From contig JASAMV010008599.1 in assembly GCA_030248065.1 (NCBI GenBank), positions 1-64,000 on the forward strand: a stretch of DNA of 64,000 nt, read 5' to 3'. A model generated the notes under the pieces. It was given only the letters and a program-made list of their open reading frames with translations, had not been told where the DNA came from and searched no databases. Within the stretch, counting starts at the first letter, position 1, and each line of letters starts with the position of its first letter. This document shows, in pieces, positions 12,574 to 23,581 of the stretch. The stretch is from Rhynchonema sp. JSB1_4 (taxonomy: Eukaryota > Nematoda > Chromadorea > Monhysterida > Xyalidae). The position numbers and the translations under genes are program-made.

Positions 12574-13218
12574 CCGTAAAAACCTAAATAGAAGGGGGCT
12601 CTATTAATTCACTGACCCCATTTTGGGGCTCTATTACGGGGGGGCTCTATTCCGGGGGGCCTCTATTAATTCACTGACCCGAACCTGAAAAATGGTTCCC
12701 AGGTCTGAACCAGTGTAGTTCCTGGTTCGGCGCGGCGGTTAGTGTACCTCCCTGGGGGGAACGGGGGGGGGGAGTCACTTTTTGAAATTTGACCGATTTT
12801 TGGCCCTTTTTGGAAAAAATTCTCCATAAAAAGGGTTTTTTGGCGACTTTTGACAACATCGACCTAAAAATCACCCATTTTAGGCCTAAAAATCCCTATT
12901 TTGGGCAAAAATCGAGGCGGTTAGTGTACCTGGCGCGGCGGTTAGTGTACTAGTGTACCTTGGTCGCGGCGGTTAATGTACCTTAGGGGGGACCCCCTCC
13001 CCCCAGGAAATACACTGCTCTGAACGAACAACAAACGTGCATAAATGTACGGGAACGGGATCCCTAAATGTACCTGTGCACCACTATCAAGCCTTAATAC
13101 ACTACTGTACAGGGGGGCGGCTCTATTCAGGGGGCTCTACTAATTCACTGACCCCTTTTGGGGGGCTGTATTACGGGGGGGCTCTATTCCGGGGGGGGCT
13201 GTTTTTAGGTTTTTACGG
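12574..13218. mobile_element. MITE with CCGTAAAAACCTAAATAG ends, TA duplication
   Basis: CCGTAAAAACCTAAATAG is at the left end and TTTAGGTTTTTACGG at the right, with TA on each side (12572-12573, 13219-13220). The body has CTCTATTAATTCACTGACC repeats. It is interrupted by the hAT-like element at 12711-13017. It lies just upstream of the Tudor gene's first recognised exon. Relatives: 62026-62459, and hosts near 34458 and 36000-36712. Confidence 0.8.
12711..13017. mobile_element. hAT-like MITE, CAGTGTAGTTCC family, nested
   Basis: Ends are CAGTGTAGTTCCTGG and CCAGGAAATACACTG. The flanks GTCTGAAC/CTCTGAAC match at 7 of 8 bases. Subterminal GGCGCGGCGGTTAGTGTACC repeats define the family, which recurs at 34605, 59589, 50768 and 57138. 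Confidence 0.82.
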
Positions 13219-14430
13219 TATTGTTGCACGCTACTCGTGGCGAAATCTTTTGCGTTTTGGGGGGTAAACTGGCCAAAGTGTTGGGTGGTTTTGAAGCCGA
13301 AAAGTCGAAAACATCCTATGGTTGATCTTTCAAATTTAATCAAGTTTTCAGAGATCGGTACACGGGCCGGGCCGCGATTTTGGAGTTGGTCGACCGGGCC
13401 GGGCCGAGCAGCCCGACCCGGTATGCCAAATTTGAACGAAATTACCATTTTTTGAACCAAAATTTTCAAAATTTTTGCGCTTCGCGCAATAACATTTCCT
13501 TGTTCTTGATCTTTTCAGTCATTGTTTTGAAGAAAGAAGCAGTACTAAACCGCCCTGGTACCCTACCCGCCCCGATTTTTACCCCCAAAATGCCCATTTT
13601 TCGGTCAAAAATGCCCAAATTTCGACCGAAAGCCCTGAAAAGCGCAAAAAATCTCGCGCTGCGCGCGATATATGCACTTTTTAGTACATAAAAACAGGCA
13701 CCCGAAAAAACTTGTGTTGTACCCTACCCGCCCCAAAAAATCTCCCCCCCCCCCCAAACCGGATTTCCCCCCCCCCCCCCCCAAAATCCCAGGTACACTA
13801 CCCCCCTACCCGCCCCGATTTTTTACAACGATGTACCCAACCCGCCCCGCAAAAGTAGCCACAGCACTGCTTACGTACTGCATCAGGATGGCGCGTCAAT
13901 CTACCTACCCCCCGTATTGTCGGAAATAGAACCCGGGGGGTCTATTTTTTCACTGGGGTCATTTTGGGCTGGGGGGTTCAATTTATGGGGGGTTATATTT
14001 TTCATTTGGCCCCCCGACGAAAAAAATCATTGTTAATAATGCCCATAAAAATGGCTTGTTTTCGGTATTTTCTAACTTCAACAGCGGCAATTATGCTTAA
14101 AAAGCTGTATTCTGTTGTGTACCAGTGTAGTTCCTGGGGGGGGGAGGGGGGGGACTCCCCTCGGGTACGTCTGTTCCCCTCCGAGGTGCGCCTGCCCCAC
14201 TGTTCCCCCTGGGTACGTCTGCTCCCCCAATTTTTTCCTAAAATGGGCAAATTTAGGCCTAAAATAGGCATTTTTAGGCCAAAAATAGGTAATCTTTAGG
14301 TGAAACCTGCAAAAAAAACGCCAAAATACCCTTTTTATAGGGGATTTTTCGCAAAAGAAGGCAAAAATAGTCCAATTTTTCGACCTCAAAAAATGACTTT
14401 TTTCCGTCCCCCCCCAAATTGGGACTTCCC

Positions 14431-15326
14431 CAGGGTAGTACTTGGGGGGGGGGGGGGGGGGGGGTCCCAGTGGTGTCGTTGAGAAATCGAAATTTTCCCA
14501 TACCCAGCCCAATTTTCGGGAAATTTCCCATACATACCCCCAAAAATCAAAAATTTCCCATACCAGGGGGGGGGTTTTCCAAAAACTCAAAAATTTCCCA
14601 TACCCGAGGGTGGGGGTTTTGAAAAAAATGACCCCAAAAATCTTCTAAAAGTGCCAAAATTGGTCTAAAAAGTGCTTAAAACAGAGTTTTATTGTGGTAG
14701 TAAGCGATTTTTGACATTTTTGGACGAAAAATGGCCAATTTCGGTACTTCTCGGGGTCAAAAAGTCATTTCTTAGGGGTGCTTGTTCCAAAAGTGAAAAA
14801 TTTCCCATACCCCATACCCCCGGCCGATTTCCCATACCCCATACCAGGGGGGGTAACCCCCCCAACCCCCCCCCCCCAACGACACCACTGGGGGGTCCCC
14901 CCCAAATTCATCTATCTATCGTCAACACTTTTTGATTTCATCTATCTATCGTCAACACTTATGGGCAAATCTATCTATCGTCAACAAATTCTGGGAACAA
15001 TCTATCTATCGTCAACACATTTGGACCCCAAAATGGGTATTTTTGCCTCAAAATCGGTATTTTTTGTCCCAAATAGGCAAAAAATCGCGCGCTACGCGCG
15101 GATTTAGTACATCTAAGTACATTTTCATTAATATTTACACATTATTACCTACTTAGTGCACTATACTATACCTTGATTTTTGGCGACCCCCCCCACCATC
15201 TATCTATCGTCAACAAGTTTGGGTCGACCCCCCCCCCAGATTTCGGACTTGGGTCATCTATCTATCGTCAACACATTTCGGGTCCCAATCTATCTATCGT
15301 CAACACCCTGACCAAGTACTACACTG
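14431..15326. mobile_element. hAT-like MITE with ATCTATCTATCGTCAACA repeats, nest level 3
   Basis: Ends are CAGGGTAGTACTTGG and CCAAGTACTACACTG. Exact duplication GACTTCCC at 14423-14430 and 15327-15334. The family hallmark is repeated ATCTATCTATCGTCAACA near both ends. It contains the element 14468-14890. A near-identical copy without that insert is at 62495-62969. Confidence 0.92.
14468..14890. mobile_element. hAT-like MITE, innermost nest level
   Basis: Starts CAGTGGTGTCGTTG and ends CAACGACACCACTG. Exact duplication GGGGGTCC at 14460-14467 and 14891-14898. The body repeats TATGGGAAATTT in both orientations. It is the youngest insertion of this nest. Confidence 0.92.
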
Positions 15327-15637
15327 GACTTCCCCCCCCCCCGTCCCCCCCCCAGGTAGGTACGTCTGTTCCCCCTCCGAAAATAGTGGAGTGGAGGGTA
15401 CGTCTGTTCCCCCTCCGGACCAGGAACTACACTGTTGTGTACGCAAGCTTAAGCAACGTTTGACACAACAACACAGCCCTACCATACCACTAATCTGTGG
15501 TACGGTCGGTGAAGGTGAAGGTTGGGGATGGGGTTCTATTAATGGGGGGTTCTATTTTTGATTTCGAGCCATTTAGGGGGGTTCAATTAATGGGGGGGTC
15601 AATTAATGGGGGGTTCTATTTCCGACAATACGGTACC

Positions 15638-16049
15638 CAGTGGTGTTGTAGCTACCCAGGCGGGGCGGCAACCTACTGTACCACCCAAAATGCGGGGCGG
15701 CAACCTACCTACTGTATCAGCCGAGCTAGGGGGGGGGGGGTCGTACCACTTGGGGGGGTCATCTGGAAACCAAAATTTTTTATGTCTAAATACTGAAGAA
15801 AATGTGGCCTAAAACACTAATTTCGCGCGCAGCGCGCGATTTTTCGCCTATTTGCAGACAAATATGCTAATTTTATGCAATTTTAAGCCAAAAATGAATG
15901 TTTTGGGTGAAAAGTTAGGTGGGGCGGCAACCTACCTACTGTACCAGGGGAGGGGCGGCAACCTACCTACTGTACCAGGCGAGGGGCGGCAACCTACCTA
16001 CTGTACCTAGGGGGGGTCCCCCCCACCCCCCCCCCCAGCTACACCACTG
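15638..16049. mobile_element. hAT-like MITE, CAGTGGTGTAGCTACC family
   Basis: CAGTGGTGTTGTAGCTACC and AGCTACACCACTG ends, with exact duplication ACGGTACC at 15630-15637 and 16050-16057. The target lies in the terminal repeat of the 13911-15635 element. Subterminal GCGGCAACCTACCTACTG repeats. Related to 16072-16475 and 58692-58989. Confidence 0.9.
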
Positions 16050-16071
16050 ACGGTACCTACCTACCTACCAC

Positions 16072-16475
16072 CAGTGGTGTAGCTACCCAGGCGGGGCGGC
16101 AACCTACTGTACCACCCAAAATGCGGGGCGGCAACCTACCTACTGTACCAGCTGAGCTAGGGGGGGGGGGTCGTACCACTGGGGGGGGGTCATCTGGAAA
16201 CCGAAAATTTTTATGTCTAAATACTGAAGAAAATGTGGCCTAAAACACTGATTTCGCGCGCAGCGCGCTATTTTTCGCCTATTTGCAGACAAATATGCTA
16301 ATTTTATGCAATTTTAAGCCAAAAATGAATGTTTTCGGTGAAAAGTTAGGTGGGGCGGCAACCTACCTACTGTACCTGGGGGGGGGGGGCAACCTACCTA
16401 CTGTACCAGGCGCGGGGCGGCAACCCCCCTACTGTCCCGGGGGGGGGGGGGCTCCCCCCCCCAGCTACACCACTG
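16072..16475. mobile_element. hAT-like MITE, second CAGTGGTGTAGC copy
   Basis: Very similar to 15638-16049 but independently inserted: its own exact duplication CCTACCAC is at 16064-16071 and 16476-16483. The target lies at the edge of a degenerate CAGTGTAGTGGC-family copy (16481-16912). Confidence 0.9.
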
Positions 16476-16480
16476 CCTAC

Positions 16481-16912
16481 CACTGTAGTGGCTGGGGGGG
16501 GGGGTTTGGGGGGGGGGATTCCCCCCCCCTAAGGGGTATCTATCTCGAGTCAACCCTTAGGGGGGGATGGGGGGGGGAAGGGTATCTATCTCGAGCCGAC
16601 CCCAAAGGGTATCTCGAGTAAGTAGATTTATGGTTTTCAAAGGCAAAAACAGGTGTTTTTCGACCTCGGGACCCCCATACACCCAAAAATGGTCATTTTA
16701 GGCCAATTTTCGGCAAAAATGTCAAAAAATACCCATTTTTAGGCCATTTTTGCAGTAAAATTGCATGCAAAAAAAGGCCTTTTTTCGCCTTTTGACGGAC
16801 CATAGGGGTATCTTGGGTAGCCTCTGGGGGGTATCTCGAGTAGGTAAGTCCGAAACCTTCCCCCCCCCTAGGGTATCTTGGGTCGATTGGCCTGCCACCA
16901 CACTGCCATAAG
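16481..16912. repeat. Degenerate copy of the CAGTGTAGTGGC MITE family
   Basis: Starts CACTGTAGTGGCTGG and ends CCTGCCACCACACTG. Internal GGGTATCTATCTCGAGT repeats. No 8-bp duplication was found, so the ends have probably decayed. Compare 35024-35458. Confidence 0.6.
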
Positions 16913-18111
16913 CCTACCCTTCCCCCAGCTGTAACAGTGAAAACAAGCATTCTGCAGAAAATTTTCGAATTTTTTTCAGCTTTTTGGAATTTTTTTAGTT
17001 TTCAGCCCTTGAAAATTGGCTGACCGGGCCGGGCCGGGCCGACCTCAAGCCAAAACGGGCCGGGCCGGGCCGACCTGCAGCCCTCCACCGGGCCGGACTT
17101 TTCGCCGACCGGGACTTTACCCGGCCCGTTTCCGATCTCTGCAAGTTTTAATTAATTTAATTTAAAAAACTCGGCGGTTTAAAAAACAAGGGTATTTCTG
17201 CGGTACACGATTTCTGCTTCGCTAATTGTATCTACTAAATGCTGATTGGTCAGCTAGGCTTTGTGCAGCCAATCAGATTGCGACAACAACATCGTTGACT
17301 TGAGCGGGAAAAGCATTTGAACGGAATTAGGGTTCTCGAGACGAAAACTACCGTAACCTGGGCATTGACGACCGACACATGCGCGACCGGACACATTTTC
17401 GAAAATTTTCGAAATCACTTCCTCCGCTCTAACTTTTGAATTTGCAATCTGAGAGATTCCGACAGGCACTGATCTGGTGCGTAAAACCGAGGCCTGGAAT
17501 TCCGGAAATTTTTGAAAAACACCGTTTTTTCCAAAAAGTTGAAGAAATTTTCAGCAGTCGCGAGATGATGGAGTCTCGGAGTCCTGAAGTTTTGAAAAAT
17601 TTTCGATTTTTAAGGCGTTGAAATCGGTTTTTTCAGCTGCATTGTTAAGATCTATGAGAAAATCAGTCATATTTTTCCCAGTATTTGATCAAAACCCCCA
17701 GAACAGACCCATTTTTCAACAAAAGTGTGGAATTTTTGGGTGTTGGTTGGGCGATATTGGGTGGTGGATATTGGGTCTCAACCTGAGTATCGGGTCGGGT
17801 CCGGGTGGTGTGAAGTTGTGCGATTTTGAGGTCCTTTTTTCTTCCAAAACGGTGGTCCCACCCAGAGGCCAAATGGACCGAAGCGGAGCCGTTTCCCCTG
17901 TGCCCCCTGGCCCGTCCTTCGGTTGCTTTGCTCAACTGCTTTATGATCAAAAAATTGTTCCGCAGTTCGCGTCACGCGTCTTGAGCTTGCTTGTGTATTA
18001 TTTTCCAGCGAAGAATAACAACAACTACCGTCTGGACTGGACTAGGTAAATCGGAGTTTTCCTGACGAAAGTGCACCACTGCACCAGCGCTGAGCTGACA
18101 TCAATCACCAG
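16913..18111. other. Region upstream of the GSK3-like kinase
   Basis: It contains GGGCCGGGCCG-rich stretches near 17020-17120 and A/T-rich sequence. No recognisable exon was found. It may hold the first exon and promoter of the kinase gene. Confidence 0.4.
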
Positions 18112-21100
18112 GTGGCAAGTGCTAAGCGCGAAAAGTTGACAAGAAGCATGCCCACAGTGTCAGCGAAACAAGTATCGCACACGGATGTCGAATCGACGGA
18201 GGACAAGGAGGTTTTTCATACAATGCTCAGGCTGGTCTCCACTCCCAGAAATATAACATGCATCAGCATCAGCAAACACACTGGACAGAATAATCTGCGT
18301 AGGCGTTAGTTTTTATGCACAACAAGAGAATTATTTTCAAAACATTTTCATGGATCGGATGTTATTGTAACTGAATATGCATATGCATACTTACCTAGGT
18401 CGAAATAACGCTTCGAAATGAAGAGCCAATTGGCAAAGGCGCATTCGGTCAAGTGTTTCGTGTGGACATGATATCACCAGTCACGTGCACTGTGGCCGTC
18501 AAACGGATCCGACATAATCAACACAAATACGTGAGTCTTAATTTAAGACGATCGTTCCACAAAAGAAGGAGATATGTTTGTGTTGTGATCAAGACCAGAG
18601 CTTCGGTCATTCACCCCCAGAAACCGACATAAATCAGGTCACTATGTGTGTGCATTCTATGATTCCCTACAGATAAAAATACGGTACATGTCGTGCTTTG
18701 TCGCGCTACTCAGAAAAATGGACACACCTGATACATACCAGGGAATCCGTGAAAGTCCCACGAGGTAAAAACAAACTACGCCAACACGAGCCCGATTTCG
18801 AAGGTGGTGCGTATTCAAAACTAATAGACAGAGAAAATCATCATGCTCCATTTTGTATCCTTCAACGTGTAACACTTCCCAAATCAGCAGCCACGTATGA
18901 ATGTTTCACTATTCTGCCAGCTGCGAAATCGGGCTCGTGTTGGCATAGCTTGCCTTTTACCCGATCTAGACATACCGTGTGCTGCAACTGCAACTCTCTT
19001 TGCCAACGCCTCTGGCAAACGAAGATCGCAAGACGAGCATGTGATAAATTTTTCGTGGGCTAACACGACAACCAACAAGAGTAGCACCGCAAAGTATTTA
19101 CAGTAGTCACGTTTTTATTTTGTAACGGCGGTCAACAGTTACCGATAATCAACGCAAAGCATTTGACTGTGGTATTTTGTGATTGACAGGAGCGCCAGAT
19201 TGACCTCTACCGTCGCATCCGCCATTCGTGTATCATCTGTCTGCTCTACTATTACCCGTACATTCTCGAATCGGAAATATGCTGGAATCTGGTGCTCGAG
19301 TACATGCCCACCACAGCATACGAACACTGGAAACTGCTGGTCGACAAACATCAGTTGCCCAGTGTGAAAACAATTAAGGTTGGTCACATCAGTCCAGCGG
19401 CGGATCTGACATTTGGTAAAGGAAGGGATTAAATCCAAAAAGCCATGTTTATCTGGCGCATGTCTCACTTTCGAAATCTTTTCATCTAAGATTGTTCAGA
19501 ATCAGGAGATTTTAAGTCAAATGCAATATGTACCAAATATGGCAATGCAAATTTTTGCACGCGCGACAGCCACGTTTGACGTAAAATTATCTGATTAAAA
19601 TTAAGCATCTGACACGAATTTTGGATTTTTGAAGTGTGTTTGTCCAGAGAAAATCCTGCGATTGAGGAGTCTTGTTCTCCGGGTGCGAAATGGTGTCCCC
19701 GGGGGGGGGGCAGTCCCACTTTGAACAAAGGGAGGCATCCCTGGATCCGCTGGTGCATCAGTTATTGTTTGATAGGCATTTGTCGAACGTCGAAAGTAGG
19801 GCATAATCACGGGACAACCGCTTGCGTTGTACTGGTGACCTGGCCAAGCAACCTACCAGCTTGCTGTGTGCGCATCGGCGATCAAGGACGCTGACAAAAT
19901 GAATGATGTTCCACCCGCACCGAGGCGCCAATGTAGCAACCAACCAGTAGCGTCGTTGAGAAATCGAAATTTTCCCATACCCAGCCCAATTTTCGGGAAA
20001 TTTCCCATACATACCCCCAGTGTTGGAGGTACTCTGGAGGGGGGATACCGACTGTACCGCGCTCGGAGAGGGGGATACCTACTGTTCCAGAGCCGATGGC
20101 CTGGGGGGTTATGTACCCAGGGGGGTTTGGGGGGTTAGGTTTTGGGGTGAAAATTTTTTATGTGTTTATTATGTGTGGAATCGTGTGAAAACGTAGTATT
20201 TGCGCGCGTAGCGCGCGAATTTCGGGTAATTTGAGGTAAAAACCACTGATTTTGCACTAATTTTGGCCAGTTTGTTCAAAAATTGGCACCTTTGGGGCAA
20301 AATCGGGGGGATACCTACTGTACCGGGGTGAAAATCGGGGGGGGGGATACCTACTGTACCATGCCAAACATCGGGGGGATACCTACTGTACCAGGCGAGG
20401 GGGGATACCTACTGCACTGGGGGGCTACCCCCCAAACCCCCCACCTCCAACACTGCATGCCCCCAAAAATCAAAAATTTCCCTTACCAGGGGGGGTTTCT
20501 CCAAAAATTCAAAAAATTCCCACAGTCTAAAGGTGCTTAAAACAGAGTTTTTTTGCGGCAGCAAGCGATTCTTGACATTTTCAGGCGGAAAATGGTCAAT
20601 TTTGGTACTTCTCGGGGTCAAAAAGTCATTTCTTAGGGGTGCTTGTTCCAAAAGTGAAAAATTCCCCATAGCCCCGGCCGATTTCCCATACCCCATACCC
20701 ATACGTTAGGGGTGGGTAACCAACTGACGTTGCAGATTTGGATGTGCCAATTATTCGGGGCACTCAATTACCTGCATTCGTTAGCGATTTGTCATCGCGA
20801 CGTAAAACCGGAAAATTTGCTCGTCGACCCGACAATCGATCGACTGAAGCTGGGCGATTTCGGATCGGCAAAGGTGCTCACCGCTGAGAAGGAGCATTCC
20901 ACCTATCAGGTTGTTGGTGTTCTTAGTGGTCGGTGTTCACATGTGATGCAGAATGTTTGTGCCAAGAACAAGTTAGGTGTGTAGATTTCGTGCAAGGCAT
21001 CGGTCCTGTGTGACTCTAGTTCAATGCAAGACAAATTTGTATTACATCGTTTTGCCTTTTTGTTATTGGCATGCCTTTTTTGTTATTGGCAGAAAACCAT

Positions 21101-22161
21101 CCATTTCCAGGTAACGCGTTACTATCGCGCGCCTGAGCTTCTACTCGGCAACTCGCAGTACAATGTGTCGGTGGACGTCTGGGCCAGTGGATGCATACTG
21201 TATGAATTGATAACAGGTTGGTATATCTTGACCAAGTCTTTACTTTTTAATTTCAATTTGTTCCATGGTCAACCAGGTAAAGTGCTGTGGCCGGGCAGAT
21301 GCACGCGCGAACAGCTGCAGTTGATCACACAAGTGATGGGCACGCCGACCGAAATGGAATTGAAAGTTAGCTGGATAAACTTTTTGGTATATACATATTG
21401 TATATGTTGTTCTCGCGTACAAAAACGGTTTTCCTGAAAAAAAACACGAAAGAACGTTTGTTTCAAGCGTTCCATGGCTGTCGAAAAAAACGAAGAAAAG
21501 CCGGGCGGACTCGGTCCCGAAAATTTTTTTTCAATAGTTCGGCAAGTTTCGGAATAAGGGGCGACTTTTTTTCAAGCCCCGAATCAGTCGCGGTAAAATT
21601 CTCTGTAATTGCTTGCTTTTGGCATAGCAGAACAACAACTATTATGAAACACATGCGCGGTGTCAGTAATGCACAAAATATGTGCCCATAAATGCTTGAT
21701 TTGGGTTCCCCTATGCTTATACACTTACGGCTCTTTATCGGTTTTTCGTTTTTAAGGAACCGGTTCTTCGGCACTGTGAGAAAATGCGGAAGGTCTAGTT
21801 TTTGAACATTTCAGGAAATCATGCCCGCACCAGACCAGCGCACCGTGCAAACCAAAGCGCCACCGACATTCGAGCCGGGAATCGAACCCGTGCTTTTGAC
21901 TCAGGTTTGTATTGAATATCGCATTTGACAACCGTTGCGCCAAGATATTGTCAAACAAATGTTTCATTTGGATAGAGAATGAAAAATCTGGACACGGATG
22001 CATCGTGCGCCGACCTGGTGAGCAGCATTCTCACGTACGCGCCATCGAAACGGCTCGAAGCGAGCGCGTGTCTCAAACACGAATTCCTGCGATCCGTGCA
22101 AACCGAGTCGTTGGATGCGGTGATTCTTAGGGACGGTAGCACGGTGTCGTTGCTGCTCTAA
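18112..22161 (+). CDS. Divergent GSK3-like serine/threonine protein kinase
   Basis: A CMGC-group kinase closest to GSK3/Shaggy. Exons: 18111-18210 (ends [15 protein letters not shown], like the EVSYTDTK lead-in of GSK3), about 18400-18531 (P-loop [16 protein letters not shown]), about 19190-19378, about 20733-20908 ([22 protein letters not shown]), 21110-21213 ([13 protein letters not shown], activation-loop Tyr kept), 21279-21365 ([11 protein letters not shown]), about 21814-21904 and 21963-22161. The stop is TAA at 22159-22161. All catalytic residues (VAVK Lys, HRD Asp, DFG Asp, APE) are present. The position aligning with GSK3-beta Arg96, part of the primed-substrate pocket, reads Tyr. About 350 residues are visible; the first exon is not identified. 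A 1.3-kb intron carries nested MITEs. Confidence 0.88.
18771..18955. mobile_element. MITE with CAAACTACGCCAACACGAGC ends
   Basis: About 32-bp inverted ends: CAAACTACGCCAACACGAGC and the complement ending in GGGCTCGTGTTGGC. Internal TGAAACATTC and CATCATGATTTTCTC-type blocks are shared with copies at 25497, 28181 and 28366. It lies in a GSK3-like intron. Confidence 0.8.
19950..20704. mobile_element. CGTTGAGAAATCG MITE interrupted by a CAGTGTTGGAGG MITE
   Basis: The outer copy has GTCGTTGAGAAATCG and TATGGGAAATTT-type repeats like 14468-14890. It is split by an element at 20018-20455 with CAGTGTTGGAGGTACTC and ACCTCCAACACTG ends. Flanks of the inner element are CATACCCC/CATGCCCC (7 of 8). The inner element carries GGTACAGTAGGTATCCCC repeats and the GC palindrome at 20201-20218. 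Confidence 0.83.
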
Positions 22162-23581
22162 GTGCTTGGCTGCACTGATGTGTTCATGTTTTTTTTGATG
22201 TCTCAATGAAATCAGTGCAGCTTGCAACTTGTCTATTTGTTGAACTGACACACGTCGCACCGGTGTGCTTGCATTTTTTTGATTATGGTACGTTGTGCCA
22301 GTCTCAAACCCTAAGCAAGAGCACACTGGTGTATCATGAGAATGTCGGAATCACTTTCACATAGCAGTGCTGGTAGGCTTTTTTCAGAGCTCAGAAAGGG
22401 GTTTTATGCCATTCGAAAAGAAACTGAAGAACCTGGTTTTAGTCGGCTTTGTCTGTATGAGATGAAACGGATCTCATCGCACTTTCGGGAAAACCAACCA
22501 ACCAAAACGGGAATCAAATGTGCAAACTTTGTCGATCAATTATAGCACCCCTGGGCATGGAATTCGACTCAATCGTTGATTCTAATAGTAAGGTGTTGAT
22601 CTTTGTAGTCACACTTTTGCTTTCTTGGAATCCTCTGTCGCCTGTGCTTTCTTTAGTTTTTTACTCTCGCGTTTTTACTGTCCTTTTATTTTGTGCCGTC
22701 ATTCGTGTGTGGATTACCCTTTTTTTCTTAGTCAGTTATTTCTCTTTCGTGTTGACTTTTTTCGGTTTTTTTTACAAAATTTAATTCCATAATTACATCA
22801 CAGGAAAAGATGTATGCGCTTTTTTTCGCTTAGTTTTTTATTGGGAGCGTCAAATCGACTTTTTTCGGTTTTTTTTACAAAATTTAATTCCATAATTACA
22901 TCACAGGAAAAGATGTATGCGCTGATTTTATGTGCAAGACATTAGTTTTTTATTGTGTGAAAGCGTCAAAGAAGAAGCTAAAATATCAATAGGTGAAAAT
23001 TTTCATCAAAACACACAGAAAACACACACATTATATACCATAACACAAAATCGCCTGCCACACGCTGAAGTAAGCACACCCTAAGACAAAAAATTATAAT
23101 ACAAACACAAAAAAAAAAATTTAAAAAAATGTGTATTATCTTTGGTCTCCGCTGTTGAGTCTGGATGAATGAATGATCAAATATTACTTCCACAGGATTT
23201 TTATGTCATCAGATTAGCATAAGCCGAAACAGAGCGGGCTGAACAGTTTCAACAAACCAGATGACTAAACACAAACAGACACGGGCGGTTAGGAGAAGAT
23301 ATTTCGAGAAACATATACTGAACCTTGAAATAGAATCACACACGAGAATAACGGCACAAGCACAACAGCTAAGAACAATTGCTAGAGAGAAAAAACAACG
23401 TCAAAGCTAACGAGAAAACTAGTGAGAAATTAATGACCCCTGGAAGGTACGCAATCCACGACGACTTCATGATAAAACATGAGAGAGTGAGCGTTGGGCA
23501 CTCGCGAGAAAAATATTTCGGACCAATAACGTAACTTTATCAAGAGAAAACTACCAAGAACAGTGAACAAACAAGACCCAA
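22162..23581. other. Convergent intergenic region, GSK3-like/ZFR
   Basis: The 3' ends of two genes face each other here. It contains the direct repeat listed separately. I saw no coding exon and no convincing RNA gene. Confidence 0.5.
22754..22923. repeat. 67-bp direct repeat
   Basis: GACTTTTTTCGG through AAGATGTATGCGCT occurs at 22754-22820 and again at 22857-22923, essentially identical, spaced 103 bp. It looks like a recent local duplication. Confidence 0.85.

Larger units (their letters stand above)
14122..15434. mobile_element. hAT-like MITE, nest level 2
   Basis: Starts CAGTGTAGTTCCTGG and ends CCAGGAACTACACTG. Exact duplication TTGTGTAC at 14114-14121 and 15435-15442. Subterminal GGGTACGTCTGTTCCCC repeats. 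Contains the element 14431-15326. Confidence 0.9.
13911..15635. mobile_element. MITE with CCGTATTGTCGGAAATAG ends, outer shell of a four-level nest
   Basis: CCGTATTGTCGGAAATAGAA at the left and CTATTTCCGACAATACGG at the right match the complete copy at 36176-36582. About 1.3 kb of other elements (14122-15434) are inserted inside. The left flank is degenerate. Confidence 0.75.

Noticed and set aside
14078..14590. Long minus-strand frame with aromatic-rich sequence
   Set aside because: It lies wholly within nested MITEs and reads through TATGGGAAATTT repeats.
14930..15310. Regular ATCTATCTATCGTCAACA repeats resembling a CRISPR array
   Set aside because: Spacers are irregular, the same repeats recur at 62540-62950, and both sets lie inside a MITE with 8-bp target duplications in an animal genome.
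17015..17120. GGGCCGGGCCG-rich stretch as a CpG-island promoter
   Set aside because: The same strings recur at 13360-13420, 59225-59280 and 60000-60040 as parts of dispersed repeats.
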